DNA of 5,526 nucleotides from NCBI GenBank assembly GCA_027489105.1, contig JAIYAJ010000473.1, forward strand, positions 1 to 5,526, given 5' to 3'. The stretch's first letter is position 1. Each line of letters begins with the position of its first letter. The position numbers were made by a program, and so were the translations under genes. The notes below the pieces were generated by a model. The model was not told where the DNA came from and did no database searches. It saw only the letters and a program-made list of their open reading frames with translations. This document shows positions 1-4,420 of this stretch, one piece after another. This DNA comes from Zymomonas sp. (GTDB lineage: Bacteria; Pseudomonadota; Alphaproteobacteria; Sphingomonadales; Sphingomonadaceae).

Positions 1-226
1 ACATGATGGCGGCGATGCGCGCCTCGCCCACCGTCGCCAGGATCGCCGCGATATGGTCCTCGTCCGCCGGACCCGGATCGATCACCGCGACATCTGCGCC
101 CTTGCCCACGACATAGGTCTGGGTGCCGGTATAGGTGAACGGGGTCGGGTTGCCGGCCAGCAACCGGCGCACCAGCGGGTGCTGCATCTGGGCTGTGCCG
201 ACGACCTGCTCTTCCATGCTGGCCAT
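1..226 (-). CDS. MBL-fold metallo-hydrolase, N-terminal part (3' end off window)
   Basis: Only the first 75 codons are in the window; the gene runs off the left edge. The protein begins MASMEEQVV and contains NPTPFTYTGTQTYVVG (about residues 26-41) followed by VAVIDPGP (about 46-53). This is the first beta-sheet of the metallo-beta-lactamase fold as found in LACTB2/RNase Z-like hydrolases, where a substrate-free loop precedes the IDPG turn. The metal-binding HxHxDH motif would come just past the edge, after the IAAIM at the end of the visible part, so catalysis cannot be judged. No signal peptide is visible, so the protein is probably cytoplasmic. The start at 226 is a choice: an in-frame ATG at 217 is an alternative, and neither has a clear Shine-Dalgarno sequence, only a G-rich leader. 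The gene lies 61 bases after the DJ-1/PfpI stop, with a strong hairpin between them. Family is fairly sure; substrate is unknown. Confidence 0.8.
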   Translation of the reverse strand, partial: MASMEEQVVGTAQMQHPLVRRLLAGNPTPFTYTGTQTYVVGKGADVAVIDPGPADEDHIAAILATVGEARIAAIM

Positions 227-252
227 GTGGCACCGCCCGCCCCCGATGTGAA

Positions 253-281
253 GGCCCGCCGCCCATTAAAGACGGCGGGCC
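253..281 (-). terminator. GC-rich hairpin after the DJ-1/PfpI gene, possible terminator
   Basis: A perfect 9-base inverted repeat, GGCCCGCCG at 253-261 and CGGCGGGCC at 273-281, encloses an 11-base AT-richer loop. It begins 6 bases after the stop codon of the DJ-1/PfpI gene. On the minus strand only two T residues follow, so it is not a canonical Rho-independent terminator; it could instead protect the mRNA 3' end or attenuate read-through into the MBL-fold gene starting about 27 bases further on. The structure is seen directly; its function is inferred. Confidence 0.5.
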
Positions 282-287
282 CGGACT

Positions 288-827
288 TCAGGCCGCTTCG
301 ATCACTTCGATCAGCGCCTTGTTGAAGGCGGGGATGTCGTCGGGCTTGCGGCTGGTGACGAGGTTGCCATCGATCACCACCTGCTCGTCGACGACATTCG
401 CGCCGGCGTTGAGCAGGTCGGTGCGGATCGACGGCCAACTGGTCAGCTTGCGGCCGGCGATGACGTCCGCCTCGGCCAGCAGCCAGGGGCCATGGCAGAT
501 CGCGGCGACCGGCTTGGCCGCTTCGAAGAAGGCGCGGACGATGTTCAGCGCATCCTCCTCCATCCGCATCGTATCGGGATTGGCGACGCCGCCGGGGATC
601 AGCAGCGCGTCATAATCGGCGGGGTCGACATCGTGGATCGAGGCGTCGGGGCGGATCGTGTCGCCCTTCACGTCATGCTTCATGCCCTGGATCGGTTCGC
701 TCTTGTTCGAGGCCAACACGACCTGCGCGCCCGCATCGAGCAGGGCCTGGCGCGGATCGAACAGTTCGGACTGCTCGAAACCATCGGTGGCAATGATCAG
801 CACTTTGGCTCTGGTAATATCGGTCAT
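288..827 (-). CDS. DJ-1/PfpI family protein (class I glutamine amidotransferase-like)
   Basis: A complete 179-residue protein of the DJ-1/PfpI superfamily, of normal length for the PfpI/YhbO branch. Members are stress-protective enzymes reported to act as proteases, chaperones, glyoxalases or deglycases; the exact reaction is debated. Key features are the N-terminal strand VLIIATDGFEQSEL (9-22) with conserved Glu18, the LLIPGG loop (75-80), and the nucleophile elbow AICHGPWLL with Cys111 and His112 (109-117). A later TSWPSIRTDL segment matches the family's C-terminal half. No signal peptide is present, so it is cytoplasmic. The start at 827 fits a GAGG Shine-Dalgarno sequence 9 bases upstream and the usual N-terminus; an open frame continues upstream to 1100 but runs antisense-like through the neighbouring gene. 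A GGAAC-N16-CGTT motif at 859-883 suggests control by the alphaproteobacterial general stress sigma factor EcfG. It appears monocistronic or leads into the MBL-fold gene downstream. Confidence 0.93.
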   Translation of the reverse strand: MTDITRAKVLIIATDGFEQSELFDPRQALLDAGAQVVLASNKSEPIQGMKHDVKGDTIRPDASIHDVDPADYDALLIPGGVANPDTMRMEEDALNIVRAFFEAAKPVAAICHGPWLLAEADVIAGRKLTSWPSIRTDLLNAGANVVDEQVVIDGNLVTSRKPDDIPAFNKALIEVIEAA

Positions 828-866
828 GTCTCGTTTCCTCGGCGTTGGGAAGCCGGGGAACGAGAC
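828..866. repeat. Inverted repeat directly upstream of the DJ-1/PfpI start codon
   Basis: GTCTCGTT at 828-835 is perfectly inverted as AACGAGAC at 859-866, with 23 bases between. On the minus strand the pairing continues inward after one mismatch as CC/GG and then, after a one-base bulge, CGGC/GCCG around an 8-base loop, about 14 pairs in all. The arm next to the gene ends exactly before the ATG and carries its Shine-Dalgarno region; the distal arm carries the CGTT of the putative -10 element. It may be a DNA operator, or an mRNA hairpin hiding the ribosome site if transcription starts further upstream. Repeat seen directly; role unknown. Confidence 0.55.
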
Positions 867-883
867 AGGACCCGCTCCGTTCC
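859..883 (-). promoter_or_regulatory. Putative EcfG (general stress sigma factor) promoter for the DJ-1/PfpI gene
   Basis: Read on the minus strand, GGAAC (883-879) is followed after exactly 16 bases by CGTT (862-859). This is the established consensus for EcfG-type sigma factors (GGAAC, 16-17 bases, CGTT), which drive the PhyR-NepR-EcfG general stress response of Alphaproteobacteria. Transcription would start near 850-855, giving a leader of about 25 bases to the ATG at 827. By eye I found no second match to the motif in the window. A stress-protective DJ-1/PfpI protein fits this regulon. The match is seen; its use is inferred. Confidence 0.7.
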
Positions 884-900
884 GGTCGTTGCGCCAGGAT

Positions 901-916
901 GCCCGGCACGCCGGGC
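901..916 (-). terminator. Short GC hairpin after the phosphodiesterase gene, possible terminator
   Basis: GCCCGGC and GCCGGGC form a perfect 7-base inverted repeat around two bases (in practice a 6-pair stem with a four-base loop). It lies 6 bases beyond the stop codon of the glycerophosphodiester phosphodiesterase gene and upstream of the EcfG-like promoter. No T-run follows on the minus strand, so it is at best an atypical terminator or an mRNA 3'-end structure separating the two transcription units. Confidence 0.35.
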
Positions 917-922
917 GATATG

Positions 923-1963
923 CTATTTCCCGGAGGCTTCGCGCGCAGCGACGGCGTCGCCCGGATAGTCGCTGAACAATCCGTCGACGCCATAGTCGAG
1001 GAAGCGCCGATATTCGGCCGCCGGATCGCCCCGCGCGGCATCCCCCTCCCCGCGCCGGTCGCCGGCCGGCAGGAAGGCGTTTTCGCTGCGGAAGGTCCAA
1101 GGATGGACCTGCAGACCGGCGGCGTGCGCATCGGCAATCAGGCTGGTCGGCGCGAGCGCCCTGCCCTCCGCGTCGCGCGGTTCGATCATCAGCTTGTAGG
1201 GGCCGATCGCATCGGCATAGGTCGCGATCGTCCGTAACCCGTCCGGCGTCACCATGCGGGCCGGGGTCAGCCCCGTGTGCGCCATTTGCTGGTCAAACGG
1301 CGCCTCTTCGGGATCGATCAGCTGAACCAGCCGGATCGCCGTCTGCGCGCGCAGCGCCTTCAGGTTCGACACTTCGAACGACTGGATGAAGACCGGATCC
1401 TCGCGCCGGGTGAAGCCTGCTCTGGCGAGCGCCGCGAGCAGCGGCTTTTCGAGCGGCTTGCCGATCGAGGCGAAATAGCTCGGATGCTTGGTCTCGGGAT
1501 AGACCCCCACCGGGCGCGGCGCGCCCTTCGCGATCGCCAGCACCTCGTCGAAGGTCTGGATGCGCTCGTCGGCATAGCGGAGATTGCCCGGGCGCATCGC
1601 CGGCAGCCGCTCGCGGGCGCGCAAGGTCTTGAGTTCGGCGAGGGTGAAATCCTCGGTGAACCAGCCGGTGATCGCCCGGCCATCGATCGTCTTGGTCGTC
1701 TTGCGATCGGCGAACTCGGGATGGTCGGCGATGTCGGTCGTACCCGAAATCTCATTTTCGTGGCGGACGACGAGGACATCGTCCTTCGTCATCACCAGAT
1801 CGGGCTCTATAAAGTCGGCGCCCTGTTCGATCGCCAGCTTGTAAGCCGCCGCCGTATGTTCCGGGCGCAGGCCGGATGCACCGCGATGCGCGATGATCAC
1901 CGGTCGCGCGTCGAGAGTGGACGCCATCAGCGCCGCCACGATCAGAGGAAAGAGGCGGCGCAT
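923..1963 (-). CDS. Periplasmic glycerophosphodiester phosphodiesterase, GlpQ type
   Basis: A complete 346-residue protein that should hydrolyse glycerophosphodiesters from phospholipid breakdown to glycerol 3-phosphate and an alcohol. Residues 1-19 look like a cleavable signal peptide (MRRLFP, a hydrophobic LIVAALMA core, cleavage probably after Leu-Asp-Ala), so the enzyme acts in the periplasm. The mature start IIAHRGASG carries catalytic His26 and Arg27; Glu53 and Asp55 in the EPDLVMTKDD motif and His68 in VVRHE complete the metal/catalytic set of the GDPD family. The motif VYPETKHP (Glu157, Lys159) and the C-terminal VHPWTFRSENAFLP and DGLFSDYP segments match GlpQ rather than the shorter cytoplasmic UgpQ. 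No cysteine was seen. It starts 9 bases after the glutaredoxin stop, without a convincing Shine-Dalgarno sequence, so translation may depend on ribosomes finishing the upstream gene. No glycerol 3-phosphate transporter gene is visible nearby. Family sure; calling it glpQ itself is not warranted. Confidence 0.94.
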   Translation of the reverse strand: MRRLFPLIVAALMASTLDARPVIIAHRGASGLRPEHTAAAYKLAIEQGADFIEPDLVMTKDDVLVVRHENEISGTTDIADHPEFADRKTTKTIDGRAITGWFTEDFTLAELKTLRARERLPAMRPGNLRYADERIQTFDEVLAIAKGAPRPVGVYPETKHPSYFASIGKPLEKPLLAALARAGFTRREDPVFIQSFEVSNLKALRAQTAIRLVQLIDPEEAPFDQQMAHTGLTPARMVTPDGLRTIATYADAIGPYKLMIEPRDAEGRALAPTSLIADAHAAGLQVHPWTFRSENAFLPAGDRRGEGDAARGDPAAEYRRFLDYGVDGLFSDYPGDAVAAREASGK

Positions 1964-1972
1964 CGGGTCATG

Positions 1973-2302
1973 TCAGGCGTGCGGCACGCCCTTCTCTTCG
2001 AGCAGATCGGCCAGTTCGCCGGCTTCGTACATTTCCATCATGATGTCCGAACCGCCGATGAACTCACCCTTCACATAAAGCTGCGGGATGGTCGGCCAGT
2101 CGGAGAACTCCTTGATGCCCTGGCGGATGCCGGGATCCTGGAGCACGTCGATCGTCGCATATTCGACCCCGAGATGCTCGAGGATCGCGATGGCGCGGCT
2201 GGAAAAGCCGCACTGCGGGAACAGCGGAGTGCCCTTCATGAACAGAAGAACGTCGGCCGAACTGACCGCCGTCGCGATACGGGCCTGAACGTCGTCACTC
2301 AT
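1973..2302 (-). CDS. grxD: Monothiol glutaredoxin, Grx4/GrxD type (CGFS)
   Basis: A complete 109-residue cytoplasmic protein, the usual size for a single-domain monothiol glutaredoxin. It carries the active-site motif CGFS at 31-34, the glutathione-contacting Lys23 in FMKGTP, the WPTIPQLYVKGEFIGG block (69-84) with the cis-proline TIP, and the SDIMMEM segment. Such proteins bind a glutathione-ligated [2Fe-2S] cluster, pass it to apo-proteins, and form heterocomplexes with BolA proteins; here the bolA-type gene lies just upstream. Ser85 stands where E. coli GrxD has a cysteine (GGCDI); that cysteine is not a cluster ligand, so activity should not be lost. The start at 2302 is supported by GGGAG 7 bases upstream. 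The 66-base gap to bolA contains no convincing promoter or terminator. The phosphodiesterase gene follows after 9 bases. Confidence 0.95.
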   Translation of the reverse strand: MSDDVQARIATAVSSADVLLFMKGTPLFPQCGFSSRAIAILEHLGVEYATIDVLQDPGIRQGIKEFSDWPTIPQLYVKGEFIGGSDIMMEMYEAGELADLLEEKGVPHA

Positions 2303-2368
2303 TGCGAAACTCCCTAGAACATTTGCGCGACAATCGGATGACCAACTGCCGCGAAGCTCTTCAAAAAA

Positions 2369-2602
2369 TCAATCGGGTATGCCGGTGCTCAGCTGCAGCG
2401 CGTGAAGCACGCCGCCCATCCGCCCGCCCAGCGCACCATAGACCAGACGCTGCTGATTGATCCGGGAGAGGCCGCGAAAGCTCTCGCTCACGACCCGCGC
2501 CGAATAATGATCGCCGTCGCCGGCAAGATCCGTGATCTCGACATGGGCGTCGGGCAGCGCGGCCTTGATCATCGCCTCGATGTCGGACGCGGCCATCGGC
2601 AT
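2369..2602 (-). CDS. BolA family protein, IbaG-like
   Basis: A complete 77-residue BolA-fold protein. The order is an N-terminal helix (DIEAMIKAALPDA, 7-19), strands around GDGDHYSARVVS (28-39), the helix-turn-helix-like SRINQQRLVYGALGG (46-60), and the C-terminal VLHALQLSTGIP (65-76). His32 and His67 correspond to the likely [2Fe-2S] ligands used when BolA proteins pair with CGFS glutaredoxins. The segment SRINQQRLVYGAL resembles E. coli IbaG (SRVKKQQTVYGPL) rather than classic BolA, which has an RHR-type sequence there, so this is the IbaG branch. Its start codon lies 3 bases after the stop of the zeta gene; GGAAGG in the end of that gene serves as ribosome site for the ATG at 2602, which is better spaced than the in-frame ATG at 2596. 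Probable role: Fe-S cluster trafficking or its regulation with the glutaredoxin; a transcription-factor role is less likely. A run of six T follows the stop codon, but without a hairpin. Confidence 0.93.
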   Translation of the reverse strand: MPMAASDIEAMIKAALPDAHVEITDLAGDGDHYSARVVSESFRGLSRINQQRLVYGALGGRMGGVLHALQLSTGIPD

Positions 2603-2605
2603 GAC

Positions 2606-2929
2606 TTACTTGCCTTCCATCAGCTGGCGGCGCGCCTCGACGGCCTTTGCCTCCAACGCCGTGCGGATCGCGGCTTCGTCGATCTCGACACCGGCCGAGG
2701 TGAGGTCGCCGAGAATCTTGCGAATCACATCCTCGTCACCGGCTTCCTCGAAATCGGCCTGGACGACCGACTTGGCATAGCTGTCGGTCTCTTCGGCCGT
2801 CAGCTTCATCATGTCGGCGGCCCATTGCCCCACGAGGCGGTTGCGCCGCGCGGTGATGCGGAAGGCCATCTCCTGATCATGGGCGAACTTGTTTTCGAAG
2901 GCCTGTTCGCGATCGTCGAAAGTGGTCAT
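2606..2929 (-). CDS. F1Fo-ATP synthase zeta subunit (ATPase inhibitor, DUF1476)
   Basis: A complete 107-residue protein matching the alphaproteobacterial DUF1476 family, whose Paracoccus denitrificans member is the zeta subunit, a natural inhibitor of F1-ATPase that blocks reverse rotation of the enzyme. The N-terminus MTTFDDREQAFENKFAHDQEM (1-21) is the inhibitory segment; it is followed by RRNRLVGQWAADMM (28-41) and the strongly conserved VVQADFEEAGDEDVIRKILGDL (55-76) of the helical body. No signal peptide or membrane span; it acts on the cytoplasmic face of the ATP synthase. AGGGA 6 bases before the ATG supports the start at 2929. It is first in a run with the BolA and glutaredoxin genes, a neighbourhood I recall as common in Alphaproteobacteria; no ATP synthase structural genes are in view. 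A weak promoter candidate lies just upstream. Confidence 0.92.
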   Translation of the reverse strand: MTTFDDREQAFENKFAHDQEMAFRITARRNRLVGQWAADMMKLTAEETDSYAKSVVQADFEEAGDEDVIRKILGDLTSAGVEIDEAAIRTALEAKAVEARRQLMEGK

Positions 2930-2960
2930 CTGAATCCCTGTTCGCCTGTGGTCTCCCGCT

Positions 2961-2989
2961 CAGATAGGCATCCGGCCCGCCCCGCGCAA
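2961..2989 (-). promoter_or_regulatory. Weak candidate housekeeping promoter ahead of the zeta gene
   Basis: On the minus strand TTGCGC (2989-2984) is separated by 17 bases from TATCTG (2966-2961), in the 85-base gap between leuD and the zeta gene. Spacing is ideal but each hexamer matches the sigma-70 consensus at only three positions, so this is the best candidate rather than a firm call. No Rho-independent terminator for leuD is visible in this gap, so read-through from the leu operon is also possible. Confidence 0.25.
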
Positions 2990-3014
2990 CTGCGCAGCGA
3001 CCGGGCTGCCGCCG

Positions 3015-3596
3015 TCAGAGCCAGGGGCGCTCGGCCGCCATCTTCTGCTCATAGCCCGATATGGCGACATCGCGTGCCATCGTCATGCCGACCTCGTCGA
3101 GGCCATTAAGCAGGCAATATTTGCGGAACGGATCAATCTCGAAGGTGAAGCGGTCCTGGAAGGGCGTCGTCACCGACTGCTGGTCGAGGTCGATCGCGAT
3201 CGGGTGGGTCTTCGCCACTTCGAGCAACCGGTCGACCGCTTCCTGCGGCAGGACCACCGTCAGGATGCCGTTCTTGAACGCATTGCCCGAGAAGATATCC
3301 GAGAAGCTCGGTGCGATGACCGCTTCGACACCCATGTCGGCCAGCGCCCAGGCGGCATGTTCGCGGCTGGACCCGCAGCCGAAATTGTCACCGGCGATCA
3401 CGATGTTCGCGCCGGCATATTCGGGATTGTCGAACACATTGCCCGGCTGCGCGCGGATCGATTCGAATGCGCCCTTGCCGAGCCCCTTGCGGGTGATCGT
3501 CTTCAGATAGGGCGCCGGGATGATCAAGTCGGTGTCGACATTCTTCAGGCCGAGCGGATAGGCCCGCCCCTCGATCTCGCGGATCGGATTCATCAT
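3015..3596 (-). CDS. leuD: 3-isopropylmalate dehydratase small subunit
   Basis: A complete 193-residue LeuD. With LeuC it forms isopropylmalate isomerase, which converts 2-isopropylmalate to 3-isopropylmalate in leucine synthesis in the cytoplasm. The diagnostic blocks are [19 protein letters not shown] (11-29), the aconitase-swivel motif [17 protein letters not shown] (about 69-85), which contributes substrate-binding residues, and the [17 protein letters not shown] stretch (about 94-110). Two tandem ATG codons begin the frame. The ATG at 3596 overlaps the stop of the upstream hydrolase as ATGA, but GAAGGAG lies 4 bases from it and a more usual 7 bases from the second ATG at 3593, so the protein may really start MNPIREI. 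Either way it is translationally coupled to the hydrolase, not directly to leuC, which is unusual because leuC and leuD are normally adjacent. Confidence 0.97.
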   Translation of the reverse strand: MMNPIREIEGRAYPLGLKNVDTDLIIPAPYLKTITRKGLGKGAFESIRAQPGNVFDNPEYAGANIVIAGDNFGCGSSREHAAWALADMGVEAVIAPSFSDIFSGNAFKNGILTVVLPQEAVDRLLEVAKTHPIAIDLDQQSVTTPFQDRFTFEIDPFRKYCLLNGLDEVGMTMARDVAISGYEQKMAAERPWL

Positions 3597-4420
3597 TCGG
3601 CTCCTTCGGGAAAGGCGGGCAGCTTCGCGACGTCGCGGGGATCATGCTGGATGATCGACACCGCCTTCAGCGAAGCGCCGAGCTTGCGGAAACGGTCCAT
3701 CGCCGCCAGCGAATCGGCGCGGTCGACGTTGAAGGTCGGAACGCCATCGCTGTCGAGATTTTCGTGGAAATGCGCGACGTCGCCCGACAGCAGAACGATC
3801 CGCCCGCTCGGCAGGCGCACGAGCAATCCATGATGCCCCGGCGTATGCCCGCCGAGGGCGATCATCACGACGCTGCCGTCGCCGAACAGGTCCTTGTCGC
3901 CCTCGACGCCCTCGACCTTGGCGCCGTCCGCCAGCCAGGGCGCGATCGGCCTGCCGACCGCCGGGTCGGCGCGCGCGACCTTGAGGTCCCCTGCCCCGAT
4001 GACCAGCTTGGCCTTAGGAAAGTCAGCGGCCTGGCCGGTGTGGTCGAAATGATAATGACTGATGCCAACCAGGCCGATCTGCTCGGGCTTGACCCCGATC
4101 TGCGCCAGCTGCTCGACGATCGTCCGGTCGAGCCGCGCGTTCATCGGCTGGCTGGGATCGGCCTTCGCACCGCGCGCGGACGCCGGAAGCCCGGTGTCCC
4201 ACAGCATATAGGCATTGCCATCCTTGATCAGGTAGCAGCTGCCGACCAGCTCGCGCGTCTGCCCGGTGTAGGACTGCGTGTCCGAGAAGACGTTGAGCTG
4301 GTTGACGCTCACCTTCCCGCAATCGAGCCGCCACAGCTTCTCGACGGTGCCGGGCGTGGCTGCAGCCGCGCCACCGGCCCACAGGCCGATAGCCGCTCCG
4401 ACCGCGAGCGTGCGGATCAT
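3593..4420 (-). CDS. Exported MBL-fold hydrolase, AHL-lactonase-like, between leuC and leuD
   Basis: A complete 275-residue protein. Residues 1-21 form a signal peptide (MIRTL, hydrophobic [12 protein letters not shown] core, probable cleavage after the AAA run), so it is exported, probably to the periplasm. The mature part carries the dinuclear zinc set of the metallo-beta-lactamase fold: SHYHFDH with His122, His124, Asp126 and His127, His192 in GGHTPGHHG, Asp214 in LLSGD, and His259 in IIQHD. Spacing and the flanking [16 protein letters not shown] and LWDTGLP segments match the AHL lactonase family (AiiA/AttM). By my alignment His217 occupies the position of AiiA active-site Tyr194, so lactonase activity cannot be assumed. 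Cys34 and Cys62 are the only cysteines and could form a disulfide after export. The start at 4420 is fixed by the signal peptide and by the ATGA overlap with the leuC stop; the frame upstream of it is leuC shadow. Its stop overlaps leuD by ATGA. Substrate unknown. Confidence 0.92.
   Translation of the reverse strand: MIRTLAVGAAIGLWAGGAAAATPGTVEKLWRLDCGKVSVNQLNVFSDTQSYTGQTRELVGSCYLIKDGNAYMLWDTGLPASARGAKADPSQPMNARLDRTIVEQLAQIGVKPEQIGLVGISHYHFDHTGQAADFPKAKLVIGAGDLKVARADPAVGRPIAPWLADGAKVEGVEGDKDLFGDGSVVMIALGGHTPGHHGLLVRLPSGRIVLLSGDVAHFHENLDSDGVPTFNVDRADSLAAMDRFRKLGASLKAVSIIQHDPRDVAKLPAFPEGAE

Noticed and set aside
265..270. TTTAAT in the hairpin loop as a -10 box for the terminal MBL-fold gene
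   Set aside because: No -35-like hexamer occurs at a suitable distance, and the AT-rich stretch is explained as the loop of the hairpin.
828..1100. N-terminal extension of the DJ-1/PfpI protein up to an ATG at 1100
   Set aside because: The extra 91 residues overlap the phosphodiesterase coding region, are arginine-rich and non-family-like, and the ATG at 827 has a good Shine-Dalgarno sequence.
1277..2317. A 346-codon open frame on the plus strand across the phosphodiesterase and glutaredoxin genes
   Set aside because: It mirrors two clearly real minus-strand genes, shows low-complexity Arg/Leu/Asp composition and matches no family I recognise.
2363..2368. Six-T run right after the bolA stop as a Rho-independent terminator
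   Set aside because: No GC-rich stem lies directly before it; the nearest pairing (GTGCT/AGCAC inside bolA) is too weak and too far away.
2984..2995. Small GCGC-AACT-GCGC hairpin after leuD as a terminator
   Set aside because: Only four to five base pairs, no T-run, and it overlaps the candidate -35 element of the zeta gene.
3191..3202. Twelve-base palindrome CGATCGCGATCG inside leuD
   Set aside because: It encodes conserved LeuD residues (IAID) and such GATCG-rich strings are common in the codon use of this window, so no separate role is supported.
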